NCBI GenBank assembly: GCA_021827445.1
Contig: JAKAVW010000019.1
Coordinates: 1 to 19,813 of the forward strand
Length of the DNA stretch: 19,813 nucleotides
DNA from: Pseudomonadota bacterium
GTDB lineage: Bacteria; Pseudomonadota; Gammaproteobacteria; Acidithiobacillales; Acidithiobacillaceae
Direction of reading: 5' to 3'
Under the pieces are notes generated by a model. It was not told where the DNA came from, made no database searches, and saw only the letters and a program-made list of their open reading frames with translations. This document shows, in pieces, positions 7,589 through 16,046 of the stretch. The translations under genes and the position numbers were made by a program. Within the stretch, counting starts at the first letter, position 1, and each line of letters starts with the position of its first letter.

Positions 7589-8605
7589 ATGGGTGAAGAC
7601 AAGTTAGAATACTCTGATATAGAGATACTCAAAAAGATAGGGACTGCCGCCCAGTACGCCAGAGGCGACATCATCTTTTCTGAAGGCGATGAGGCGGCGG
7701 CTGTATATTTCGTCCAGGCGGGAGAGCTCACCGTCGCATTACAGGAATTCAACAATCGCGTCACCGTGGGCCAGTTGGGTGCCGGGGACTTCTTTGGTGA
7801 AATGGCGGTCATCAACACTGGCAGACGATCAGCAAGCGTTGCCGCCACTTCTGACGTTCAACTGGTGGTGTTGAACAAGGCTGCGTTCCTTGAGGTACTT
7901 CAAGCGAATGGCGACGTCAGCGACAAGATCAATCGGATTATGGCGCGTCGCACCGCAGGCTTGGCGCTTAAGGAAAACGTATTGGCCAGCACCGGGCTGA
8001 ACAAAAAAAACGTGAAGGTGGCTATCGCCGGAGACCCTTCCATGCGTGAAACGGCCTTTGAACGGGAGCGTTACGAGAGCCGGGTGGACAAGGTGCTTCC
8101 AGAATTGGTGAAAAAGCTGCATACCTTGCTGCTCGAACGATGCGTAAGCGAAATGTATATTCAGTTTAATAGCTCAGAAATCGGACTTACATCGATATTT
8201 GATCCATTCAACTACGAAATACACCCTGTCGAGAAGTTAATCGACGATGCCTATCTGGACCGCCACTTTCCAGCTATCGACTATGTCAAAAAGGCCAATA
8301 TCATCAGGCTGATGTACGGTGCAATAGATAAAGAACTTGAACACATTGAGATTCCCCGGCATCTCAAATCGGCATATCACAATTACTACCAGGACTGGCA
8401 ACCGTTAGCCCAGGATGAAATTGTCAAGGTGCTTGCAACATTGATGGCACTGAGAAAGATACCTAATTTCTATTTGCGCAATTTCGGCATCAGCATTACG
8501 CGGGACACGATCCGCATGCAATTCAATTGTGATGGCACGCACATTGTCAGTGCGCAGGAATATCAGAATTTCCTGGACGAAAACATAGATCTTTCTGATA
8601 ACTGA
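7589..8605 (+). CDS. Cyclic-nucleotide-binding domain protein with unknown C-terminal domain, 338 aa
   Basis: Residues about 10-105 form a CRP/PKA-type cyclic-nucleotide-binding domain. The phosphate-binding cassette FGEMAVINTGRRSASV (69-84) keeps the ribose-binding Glu (E71) and the phosphate-binding Arg (R80), so binding of cAMP is credible. The remaining 230 residues have no CRP-type HTH and match nothing I recognise; they look helical and charged. It is therefore more likely a cAMP-controlled effector acting by protein contact than a DNA-binding CRP. No signal peptide is seen. The ATG at 7589 has AGAGGTG at good spacing. In-frame ATGs at 7568 and 7424 are possible longer starts (393 aa from 7424, with GGCGG ahead). 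TpsB starts 24 bp downstream, so it appears to be the first gene of the TPS/cyclase train. Confidence 0.85.
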   Translation: MGEDKLEYSDIEILKKIGTAAQYARGDIIFSEGDEAAAVYFVQAGELTVALQEFNNRVTVGQLGAGDFFGEMAVINTGRRSASVAATSDVQLVVLNKAAFLEVLQANGDVSDKINRIMARRTAGLALKENVLASTGLNKKNVKVAIAGDPSMRETAFERERYESRVDKVLPELVKKLHTLLLERCVSEMYIQFNSSEIGLTSIFDPFNYEIHPVEKLIDDAYLDRHFPAIDYVKKANIIRLMYGAIDKELEHIEIPRHLKSAYHNYYQDWQPLAQDEIVKVLATLMALRKIPNFYLRNFGISITRDTIRMQFNCDGTHIVSAQEYQNFLDENIDLSDN

Positions 8606-8629
8606 CAGGCGGTAATAACGGAGAGCCAG

Positions 8630-10234
8630 ATGCGCAACAAGAATAAACATGGAAGGCCCGTCCTGGTCATTTTTTTCATGATGGCCTGTTTTCCATGGAC
8701 CGCCCAGAAAGCGAACGCGGCCATGGAGAAAATGGTCGGCACCTTGCATTTTCCCGTCACGGCTTATCGCATTGAAGGTCCGCATCTTATCAGCACTGGC
8801 ACCGCGCGGAGCGTCTTGCGGCGCTACACGGGTCCTCAATGCACATTTTCCGAAATAGAGGCGGCGCGCGCCGCCCTGCAGCAGGCTTATGCAGATGCCG
8901 GATATAATGCGGTGATAGTCTCTCTTCCAGCGCAGAAACTCCAAAGCGGGATCGTTCTGTTTCGCGTGAAATCTCCGCATATCGGTGTCATTCACGTTAT
9001 CAGTGGGCCGCAGTATAACCGCGCCAATGTGTTGCGCAGTCTCCCCGCCCTGGTGGTCGGCGAGATTCCCAATATGCGCGATATCAACGCAGATCTCGCG
9101 CTGGCCAATGAGAACCCCAGCAAATATACAACGGTCCAACTGAGTCGGGGTGAAGAACCAGATACCATTGCTGCGAAGGCTTCAGTCAGCGGCCAGAGTC
9201 CATGGCGTACCTTCCTGACCTTGAACAACACGGGCAATCCGCAAACGGGGACCTTCCTGCTGGGTGTCGGTATGCAGTATGCCAATGTCGCCAACCGGGA
9301 TCAGGTGCTGACGTTGCAGTACACTACAGCACCGGGCCATCTCGGCCGGGTGAATGCCTATGGAATTGGCTACAGTATCCCGTTTTATCGTCTTGATGGC
9401 GCTCTCAATTTCTTTGCCGGTTATACCAACATCAACGCGGGAACGGTGGGACAGGTTTTTAACGTCACGGGCAAGGGTCTTTTCATGGGCCTTCATTATG
9501 ATCAATACCTGCAGAGCAGCCAGCATTATCAGCAAAAATTGACGTATGGCATGGACTACACGGCCTACCGGAACAACATCAGTTTTTTGGGGACGCCCAT
9601 AGGCAATAATGTCACTGTGCATCCCCTGAGCATTGCCTACAGCGGCCGTTATACGGGCAGGCGAAGCCTTTTCAGCGCACGCTTGAGCGCTGTTCAGAAT
9701 ATCCCTTGGGGAGCGAACGGGGGAAGTCGCGCCTTTGCACTGAACCGCGTCGGCGCCAACCCGGACTATCATCTGCTTCGTCTTTCTATGGACTATCGCC
9801 ACACCTTATGGGGACAGTGGGAGTACAGAATGTTCGGTAACGGACAATTCACCACCGATGCGCTGGTTCCCGGCGCGCAGTTTGGTTTGGGCGGTCTGCA
9901 ATCGGTGCGCGGTTTTTATGATCGTGAGTACACCGGCGACTCCGGAATTCAAGGCAGCCTGGAGGTGTATTCTCCCAGCTTCAGCCATTCTCTGGGCCTC
10001 CCCGACGCCGTCCTGCGAGCGATCGTTTTTTATGATGCCGGATGGACCTGGCTGAACGATCCCCAGCCAGGGGATACCCCTTATCTGAATATTTCCAGTG
10101 CAGGCGTCGGGCTTGATCTTGTTGTCGCCAGAAATCTCAGTTTCAAGCTGGATTATGCCCGCGTCCTGCATGCCGGGGCTTTCGGTCCCTACACCCGTAA
10201 TCGTGTGCAGGGCAGTCTGGCCCTTGTGTTCTAA
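8630..10234 (+). CDS. TpsB outer-membrane transporter, ShlB/FhaC type, 534 aa
   Basis: This is the outer-membrane pore partner of two-partner secretion. The signal peptide spans residues 1-30 (cleavage near KANA). Two POTRA-like modules follow at about 38-115 and 116-200. The rest is an amphipathic beta-strand series forming a 16-strand-type barrel. The conserved L6-loop motif VRGF is at residues 426-429 (SVRGFYDREY), and the protein ends in Phe, as expected for BAM-assembled barrels. Length is normal for the family. A GGAG site precedes the ATG. The adjacent TpsA 25 bp downstream is its obvious cargo. It is the only TpsB in the window, so it may also serve the two minus-strand exoproteins, which is inference. 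Confidence 0.93.
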   Translation: MRNKNKHGRPVLVIFFMMACFPWTAQKANAAMEKMVGTLHFPVTAYRIEGPHLISTGTARSVLRRYTGPQCTFSEIEAARAALQQAYADAGYNAVIVSLPAQKLQSGIVLFRVKSPHIGVIHVISGPQYNRANVLRSLPALVVGEIPNMRDINADLALANENPSKYTTVQLSRGEEPDTIAAKASVSGQSPWRTFLTLNNTGNPQTGTFLLGVGMQYANVANRDQVLTLQYTTAPGHLGRVNAYGIGYSIPFYRLDGALNFFAGYTNINAGTVGQVFNVTGKGLFMGLHYDQYLQSSQHYQQKLTYGMDYTAYRNNISFLGTPIGNNVTVHPLSIAYSGRYTGRRSLFSARLSAVQNIPWGANGGSRAFALNRVGANPDYHLLRLSMDYRHTLWGQWEYRMFGNGQFTTDALVPGAQFGLGGLQSVRGFYDREYTGDSGIQGSLEVYSPSFSHSLGLPDAVLRAIVFYDAGWTWLNDPQPGDTPYLNISSAGVGLDLVVARNLSFKLDYARVLHAGAFGPYTRNRVQGSLALVF

Positions 10235-10259
10235 ATTCTGAATAAGGGAGGTGATAGCC

Positions 10260-12590
10260 ATGCGATCCGCCAAAGAAACCCGGTCGGCAGCACAATCCAG
10301 GAAAAAACTGCGAATGGCGTGCGCCTTGGCGGCATTGTGGCCCTTAGTGGCGGCAGCCAACCCCATGGGTCCGCAAGTAATCAGCGGTCAGGTGGCCTTC
10401 CTGAACAATGGAAATGCGCTGACCATCACCAACACCCCCGGCACGATCATCAACTGGAACGGATTCTCCATCAACGCAGGCGAGTTGACGCGTTTCATTC
10501 AACAGAGCGCAGCCAGTGCCGTGCTGAACCGAGTGACGGGTCCGGATCCTTCCCAGATTTTGGGAACCCTGCTTTCCAATGGCCGGGTTTTTCTCATCAA
10601 CCCCAACGGGATCGTCTTCGGGGCCGGTGCCACCATTGATACAGCGGGGCTGGTGGCGAGCACCCTTGATCTCTCCAACAAGAACTTTGCGACCGACAAA
10701 CTGAACTTCGCCACCGATCAACAGGGCGGCACCATCGACAACGCCGCGGTCATACACACTCCCCAGGGGGGCTTTGTCTATCTGGTGGCTCCGAGTATCC
10801 AGAACAGCGGCTTGATCACCAGCCCACAAGGCCAAATCATCCTGGCCGCAGGGCATTCCGTCGATCTGGTGAATCCGGAAAGCCCCGCTTTGCAGGTGGT
10901 CGTGTCGTCGCCTGGGGGAGACACTACGAACATGGGGAAACTCATCGCCGAGAGTGGCCGGATCGGCATTTATGCCGGCCTGATTAACCAGAACGGCATG
11001 GTGGATGCCAATACGGCAGTACAGGGTAAAAACGGTCAGATCACGCTGGAGGCCTTGGGCAATATCCATATGGCCTCTGGCAGCCTGACCACCGCCAGCG
11101 GCGTTGGCAAGAGTGCCAACGCCGGTGGACACATTCAGATAAATGCGGCTGGCGGTACACTGTATCTCGCCAGCGGCGGCGCCGTCGCGGTCAATGGCGG
11201 CGGCAATGGCGGCAATGGCGGGACGATGGATTTGTCCGGGCAAGGCCTCATTCTCCAGGGAGTGTACAGTGGACAGGCGCTTACTCCTGGGTTTCAGGAC
11301 GGATCGTTGTTGCTGGACCCGTATTTCATAAATATCACAGCAGCCAACTCTGCCAGCGATACCCCACTGACTACCGGCGGGATTTCCGCCAACCAGTATG
11401 ATGGTCAAACGCTTTATATCAGCCCATCCGAATTGGCCGCTGTTGCATTTTCAAACATCCATCTGCAAGCCGTTTACGGAATAACCATAAACTCGCCTAT
11501 AGCCAGCATCGGCAAGGCGCAATCTTTAGACCTGCAGAGCACAGGCCTAATCGGCGCCATCAATCTTGAACCGGGCACAGGATTAGGAACAGCGAATAAT
11601 CCTATTGGCGCAAACATTAACATGACCGCGACAAATATCAACCTGCAATCATCAATATATGCAACCGGGAACGTCGTCCTCGGTGGTGGTGCCGTCAATC
11701 TTTACTCGAATAACACAGTCCCGCTGACCATAAGCGCAAACCAGTTTTCCGCGACCAATCTTAATATCGGGCCAGGCGCCTTTGCAATAAATGCGGCATC
11801 CGGTGGAGTTATCACAAACCTGTCCTTTCCAACAGGGAATCTCATATTTGACGGACAGATCACGATTGCCAACTTTACGTCTCCACCCGGCTACACGGAA
11901 AAAAGTGGAACGGTGACCAATAACGGCAAAATCTCTTTTACGGGAACAAACTATATCGGTGAAAAGTTGATGAATAATGGCCGTATTGACAATTCCGGCC
12001 AGTTGACCTTCGCCGGTCCGGTAACTATCGACACCACGAATTTTGTTCCCGACGCGTTTTTCAATGTTGCTCCCAGCAGTTATATGTCCTTCAAAAATGG
12101 TTTTAGCAATATTTCTCCCATTCAGCTTGTTGGTGGCCTGATGGCATTCGGCACATCTGGACAATATAACCTGTCCACGCCAAACCTCTCTGCCCAGCCA
12201 AACGGATCGGTATCCGTCGCCTTTAGCGGCCAGAATGGTCCACTAGCCTTCAACCGGGTACTGCAGTACCCGGTTGAAGGTATTGTCACCAACAACGGGA
12301 ATGGCACCTATACATATACTGCAAACTCCACCTTCAATGGCGACTATTTTACCTATATTGTAAACGCCAACGCTGGCGGAACTGCTGTGGTGGCTCAGCA
12401 GATACAACCTGCAGCAGGCACGACACCAATACCGGTACCACCTTCGTCGCCGACCGCGCCCACTGAAGTTGGCATCCCGCCCATCCCATCAAACATGAGC
12501 AACATCATTACACAGACCGACCCGAATTCAGGGGCATCAAAAATCAATTCCAGCAAAGGAGGCCACCATGTCACATACGTCTGTCAGTAA
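10260..12590 (+). CDS. TpsA exoprotein, filamentous-haemagglutinin type, 776 aa
   Basis: This is the secreted passenger of the neighbouring TpsB. It has an extended, Arg/Lys-rich signal region with a hydrophobic core and probable cleavage near AAA-N at residue 33. The TPS domain has NRVTG (90-94), DPSQILGTL and NPNGIVFG (114-121), canonical for haemagglutination-activity domains. The remainder is repetitive beta-helix-like sequence with a Gly-rich patch (GGGNGGNGG). The ATG at 10260 is preferred because GGGAGG lies 8 nt ahead; an in-frame GTG at 10251 overlaps that site. The last 23 bp overlap the FecR-domain gene, which suggests translational coupling. The second half (from about 11,300) is visibly richer in A/T codons than the TPS domain. 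A 34-bp perfect palindrome lies in its 3' part at 12247-12280. No toxin module is visible, so adhesin or matrix protein is the best guess. Confidence 0.92.
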   Translation: MRSAKETRSAAQSRKKLRMACALAALWPLVAAANPMGPQVISGQVAFLNNGNALTITNTPGTIINWNGFSINAGELTRFIQQSAASAVLNRVTGPDPSQILGTLLSNGRVFLINPNGIVFGAGATIDTAGLVASTLDLSNKNFATDKLNFATDQQGGTIDNAAVIHTPQGGFVYLVAPSIQNSGLITSPQGQIILAAGHSVDLVNPESPALQVVVSSPGGDTTNMGKLIAESGRIGIYAGLINQNGMVDANTAVQGKNGQITLEALGNIHMASGSLTTASGVGKSANAGGHIQINAAGGTLYLASGGAVAVNGGGNGGNGGTMDLSGQGLILQGVYSGQALTPGFQDGSLLLDPYFINITAANSASDTPLTTGGISANQYDGQTLYISPSELAAVAFSNIHLQAVYGITINSPIASIGKAQSLDLQSTGLIGAINLEPGTGLGTANNPIGANINMTATNINLQSSIYATGNVVLGGGAVNLYSNNTVPLTISANQFSATNLNIGPGAFAINAASGGVITNLSFPTGNLIFDGQITIANFTSPPGYTEKSGTVTNNGKISFTGTNYIGEKLMNNGRIDNSGQLTFAGPVTIDTTNFVPDAFFNVAPSSYMSFKNGFSNISPIQLVGGLMAFGTSGQYNLSTPNLSAQPNGSVSVAFSGQNGPLAFNRVLQYPVEGIVTNNGNGTYTYTANSTFNGDYFTYIVNANAGGTAVVAQQIQPAAGTTPIPVPPSSPTAPTEVGIPPIPSNMSNIITQTDPNSGASKINSSKGGHHVTYVCQ
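12247..12280. repeat. Perfect 34-bp palindrome inside tpsA coding sequence
   Basis: The two 17-bp halves are exact reverse complements with no spacer (half-site CCTTCAACCGGGTACTG, centre CTGCAG). It encodes the residues AFNRVLQYPVEG without breaking the frame. In mRNA it could fold a stem of about 15 bp; in DNA it could extrude a cruciform or bind a dimeric protein. Nothing else of this size and perfection was noticed in the window. Confidence 0.95.
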
Positions 12591-13332
12591 GTTAACCGGA
12601 ATAGCACTGGCAATGTTTTCGCTGTCGGCGGTCGCGGCGACTCCCGCTGCCACGGTCGTGGCGCTTGTTGGTACAGTCTCTGCCCAACTACCCAATGGCT
12701 CGATGGAGATACTGGGCGATGGGGCGACGCTGCCGGTACAGGGGACCATAACGACGCAAGAGAACAGCTATGTGCGTCTACGCTTCAGCGATGGCGGTTT
12801 TGTCACGCTGCGTCCTCAGTCGGTATTCCGGATATCTTCCTATCACTTCAATAAATCCGAACCCAAGAAAAGCGGTATGGTCGCGTCCCTTATTCAGGGC
12901 GGCATGCGTGTGATTGATGGATGGATTGGCCATGAGAACCCCGCCGGTTACAAGGTCCATGCGGGCGTGGCAACCATCGGCGTGCTCGGCACGCAGTTCG
13001 GGTTGCTACTGTGTAAAGGGGTAAGCTATGAGTCCGGCCCTTCCGGTTCACCCAGCGACTCCGACAAAAGCAAAGGCAAACCGCACCAGATATGCCCCGG
13101 AAAAGGACTTTATTTGCAAGTATATAAGGGAAAAATTGCAGTCAGCAACAAAGCGGGACTGGATTATTTTACGGCTGGAGAATATGGAAAGGTTGGAAAC
13201 CCCATGGAAAGGCCCGTACTGTTGACCGGCAATCCAGATTTCAACTACGCCCTGCCTACCGCCATGGATACCAGCAAGACACTGCTTAACCTGAATAGCA
13301 TGCCTTCTGCCGGGGCTTGCCTTGCCAACTGA
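12568..13332 (+). CDS. Periplasmic FecR-domain protein, 254 aa
   Basis: A signal peptide (residues 1-24, cleavage near AVAA) is followed by a FecR-type beta domain. Visible elements are the VALVGTVSAQ start, the NSYVRLRFSDGGFVTLRPQS block (about residues 66-85) and GYKVHAGVATIGVLGTQF (about 127-144). These are typical of stand-alone FecR-domain envelope proteins, which differ from FecR anti-sigma factors in lacking a cytoplasmic segment. Cysteines near residues 149 and 175 flank a Ser/Gly/Lys-rich insertion and may form a disulfide. A strong AAAGGAGG precedes the ATG, which lies 23 bp inside the tpsA end. Its position between TpsA and a CHASE2 cyclase suggests it is the periplasmic link between exoprotein export and the sensor, but that is inference. 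Confidence 0.85.
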   Translation: MSHTSVSKLTGIALAMFSLSAVAATPAATVVALVGTVSAQLPNGSMEILGDGATLPVQGTITTQENSYVRLRFSDGGFVTLRPQSVFRISSYHFNKSEPKKSGMVASLIQGGMRVIDGWIGHENPAGYKVHAGVATIGVLGTQFGLLLCKGVSYESGPSGSPSDSDKSKGKPHQICPGKGLYLQVYKGKIAVSNKAGLDYFTAGEYGKVGNPMERPVLLTGNPDFNYALPTAMDTSKTLLNLNSMPSAGACLAN

Positions 13333-13346
13333 GACATCGGTACCTC

Positions 13347-13445
13347 ATGAATGACGCAACAACGATCAAAGATCATTCGGCCATGTCCGATTTGCCGCAA
13401 ACGAAGATCGTTGCTTCGCGCCCATCCGGACACTGGTGGGGGTAG
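13347..13445 (+). CDS. Possible small ORF, 32 aa, between FecR and cyclase genes
   Basis: A short frame starts with ATG at 13347 and ends with TAG at 13443-13445, just before the cyclase GTG. No good ribosome site is seen and the peptide resembles nothing known. The stretch also has an 8-bp inverted repeat (CAACGATC at 13360, GATCGTTG at 13406) and may simply be intergenic. Confidence 0.15.
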   Translation: MNDATTIKDHSAMSDLPQTKIVASRPSGHWWG

Positions 13446-13451
13446 CGTCAG

Positions 13452-15683
13452 GTGCGTATAGGCCACTATCAGCAAAGGGTGCTGCTAGGCATGTTGGTGC
13501 TGGCCTCCATGCTCCTCTATTCCCTGGGTGTATTCCACAGCAGATTCATCGGAAATCTTGAGGCATTCGCTTATGATGTTCGCCTTCGCCTGACCGCACC
13601 TGGGCCAGCGAAAAATTCCGATGTGGTGATTATCTCCATCGGCCAAAAAAGTCTGGCCGCCGAAGGACGCTGGCCGTGGCCGCGCTATAAACTGGCGAAG
13701 CTGATCCGTGAGTTGAATAGCCACTACCACGTTGCGGTCATCGGCCTGGATATGGCCTTTCCCGATCCGGAAAAGGATTCCGGCCTCGATGTCCTGAAAT
13801 CCCTCGCTAGTGGACCTCTTCACAAGAGCAAGGTGTTTCAGGATCAGATGGGAGTGTGGAGGTCAAAGCTCGACTATGACACGCAACTGGCTCAACAGTT
13901 GATGCACTCTCCAAGCGTTTTAGGTTACTACTTCACCACCGTGAAAGAGGGGTCCGGCCCTACCAACGCCGGGGTGCTCCCGCCGCCGACGTTTCCGCCG
14001 GGGACTTTCCGTGGGCGCCATCTCTCCTTTGTAACCGGCAATGCTTACGGCGGCAATCTTCCGCTCTTCGAGAAAAATGCGAAGGCTGCGGGCTGCTTCA
14101 CGGTGATTCCCGATTTTGATGGTGTCCTGCGCAGATCCCCCATGCTCTTTGAATATCATGGGGCTTATTATGGCTCTATGTCGCTTGCGGTGGCGGATAT
14201 CTATCTGGGCAAACCACCCATCAAGCCGGGATTTCCGAAGAATGCACCTTCCAATTATCGGGTTATGGAGTGGCTGCAAATGGGTAGCAAGCGGATTCCA
14301 GTGGGTCCCCACGGGAGTGCTTTGATACCCTACCGTGGTACCGGTAGAACTTTTCCATTTATCTCCGCAGCGGACGTGATGAACCAAGCCGTGCCAGCGG
14401 GCGCGCTTTTCGGAAAAATCGCGTTGGTGGGAATGACTGCACCCGGATTGCTCGATCTTCACGCCACGCCGGTGGGCACCGAATATCCGGGCATTGAGGC
14501 GCAGGCGAGTCTGGTCTACGGCATTCTTCATGGCACCATTAAGGAGCGGCCCGGCTATGTAACCGCAATCGCGATCTCCATAATCGCATTGCTTGGGTTA
14601 ATCCTATTGTTTCTGCTGCCCCTATTGAGCCCCCTGCGATCCTTATGGGCAACCGTACTGGCATTGATAGTCACCATCGCCGTAAACCTGGTGGCTTGGA
14701 CATATGGTAACTTGGTGATACCCATCGCACCAACTATCTTGCTGATTATCTGTCTTTTTGTGGTCAATACCTTTTATGGGTATTTCTTTGAAACGAGAAA
14801 AAGAAAGTACATACTCACGAAGTTCGGGCAGTATGTACCACCATCCCTGGTTCGGGAGTTGGCCAAATATCCAGAGGCACTCAGCATGCAGGGGCAAAGC
14901 CGGGACATGACCGTGCTTTTTGCTGATGTATACGATTTCACCAGAATCTCCGAGGGATTGTCACCGACGGATTTGAGCGCAATGATCAATATGTACCTTA
15001 CCGCCATGACCGAGGTGATTCACAGACACAAGGGAACTGTCGACAAGTACATTGGTGACGCCATCATGGCCTTCTGGAATGCGCCCCTTCCAGACAGCCG
15101 TCATGGACGTAACGCGATCTTGGCGGCATTAGAAATGCAGGACCGATTGGTTGAGCTTGCACCCGAGTTCAAAGCGCAAGGGTGGCCCGCCCTGCGCGTC
15201 GGCATAGGCATCAATTCCGGGGTGATGAATGTGGGTAATATGGGCTCGGCGTTTCGCATGGCCTACACCGTGATGGGCGACGCCGTGAATACCGCCTCCC
15301 GTCTCGAAGGGCTTACCAGAAAATATGGGGTCGATATCATCGCAGGCACTGACACCCGCAGATTAGTCCCGGAAGTGATCTTTAGAGAGATTGATGTGGT
15401 CCGGGTGAAGGGGCGTGAAAAGCCAGTATCCATCTTTGAACCCATCAACTTGCGCAGCAAGATGGATGCGGAACAGCTCAAAGAACTGGATCAGTTCGAG
15501 CAGATGCGTACTTATTATCGCCAACAACGCTGGGCCGACGCAATGGCGCAGTTGACGACCATTCTGCTCAAGAAAAATCCGTCGAGTCAGCTATATGCGG
15601 TCTACCGGGACCGTATCGCGCACTTCATGGCGACTCCACCTGAAGACCAGTGGGATGGTGTGTTCAATTTTCAGACTAAATAA
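13452..15683 (+). CDS. CHASE2-domain membrane adenylate cyclase, 743 aa
   Basis: This is a class III adenylate cyclase with an extracytoplasmic sensor. An N-terminal membrane anchor (about 10-30) precedes a periplasmic CHASE2 domain (about 35-350). Three membrane helices follow (about 369-392, 398-416 and 420-445), then a linker and the cyclase domain (about 485-665). All catalytic residues are seen: metal Asp492 (LFADVYDF) and Asp536 (DKYIGD), adenine-selecting Lys532 with Asp610 (VMGDAVN), Asn613 and transition-state Arg617 (NTASRLE). The product should be cAMP. A helical tail with a TPR-like repeat (EQMRTYYRQQRWADAMAQL) ends the protein. The GTG at 13452 follows a GGTGGGGG element; the ATG at 13491 would cut into the first membrane helix. 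It lies in line after the FecR-domain gene, so the signal may be envelope or TPS status. Confidence 0.93.
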   Translation: MRIGHYQQRVLLGMLVLASMLLYSLGVFHSRFIGNLEAFAYDVRLRLTAPGPAKNSDVVIISIGQKSLAAEGRWPWPRYKLAKLIRELNSHYHVAVIGLDMAFPDPEKDSGLDVLKSLASGPLHKSKVFQDQMGVWRSKLDYDTQLAQQLMHSPSVLGYYFTTVKEGSGPTNAGVLPPPTFPPGTFRGRHLSFVTGNAYGGNLPLFEKNAKAAGCFTVIPDFDGVLRRSPMLFEYHGAYYGSMSLAVADIYLGKPPIKPGFPKNAPSNYRVMEWLQMGSKRIPVGPHGSALIPYRGTGRTFPFISAADVMNQAVPAGALFGKIALVGMTAPGLLDLHATPVGTEYPGIEAQASLVYGILHGTIKERPGYVTAIAISIIALLGLILLFLLPLLSPLRSLWATVLALIVTIAVNLVAWTYGNLVIPIAPTILLIICLFVVNTFYGYFFETRKRKYILTKFGQYVPPSLVRELAKYPEALSMQGQSRDMTVLFADVYDFTRISEGLSPTDLSAMINMYLTAMTEVIHRHKGTVDKYIGDAIMAFWNAPLPDSRHGRNAILAALEMQDRLVELAPEFKAQGWPALRVGIGINSGVMNVGNMGSAFRMAYTVMGDAVNTASRLEGLTRKYGVDIIAGTDTRRLVPEVIFREIDVVRVKGREKPVSIFEPINLRSKMDAEQLKELDQFEQMRTYYRQQRWADAMAQLTTILLKKNPSSQLYAVYRDRIAHFMATPPEDQWDGVFNFQTK

Positions 15684-15702
15684 CGGACGAATGCATTGAG
15701 CC

Positions 15703-16046
15703 ATGCGGATCGGTGAACTTGGCGCATACCAGCAACCAGTCATGGTGTTTTTCCACATCACCACCGGGCAGATCCTGGCGAACGGGTTTCATATCGTGGC
15801 TGGACCTTCCGTCACGGCGAACATCATCGTCGCCCCCGGCATGACTTCCGGTTCCGGCATCAACCTGACCATTATAGGCCAACAGGGACTCACGGTGGTC
15901 GATGCCCTCAACCCGCCTACTCCGCCAGCACCCCCATGGGCTGCGGAGTGTTTCTGCTGGGGCCGACGGTGACGGACACCTATCCCATCATCGCCAGCGG
16001 CGATCGGGGGATCAACATCGGCGGAAAATCTGGGCGGGGGCGGTGA
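15703..16046 (+). pseudogene. Unknown gene, apparently frameshifted
   Basis: The frame starting at the ATG at 15703 runs through well-biased codons (IIVAPGMTSGSGINLTIIG) but soon passes into poor sequence and stops at 15972. The frame one base earlier takes over near 15915-15936 with good codon bias (MGCGVFLLGPTVTDTYPIIA, then SGDRGINIGG) and ends at TGA 16044-16046. That stop overlaps the next gene's ATG (TGATG), as in a coupled operon. A rejoined product would have about 114 residues. This looks like a single indel or a sequencing error. I do not recognise the family, and no signal peptide is visible. The start is 19 bp after the cyclase stop. Confidence 0.5.

Noticed and set aside
8405..9139. 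Minus-strand frame of 244 codons
   Set aside because: It is antisense to the end of the cNMP-binding protein gene and the start of TpsB, both well supported.
10344..11408. Minus-strand frame of 354 codons
   Set aside because: It is antisense to the TPS domain of tpsA, which has canonical motifs; no initiation signal was seen.
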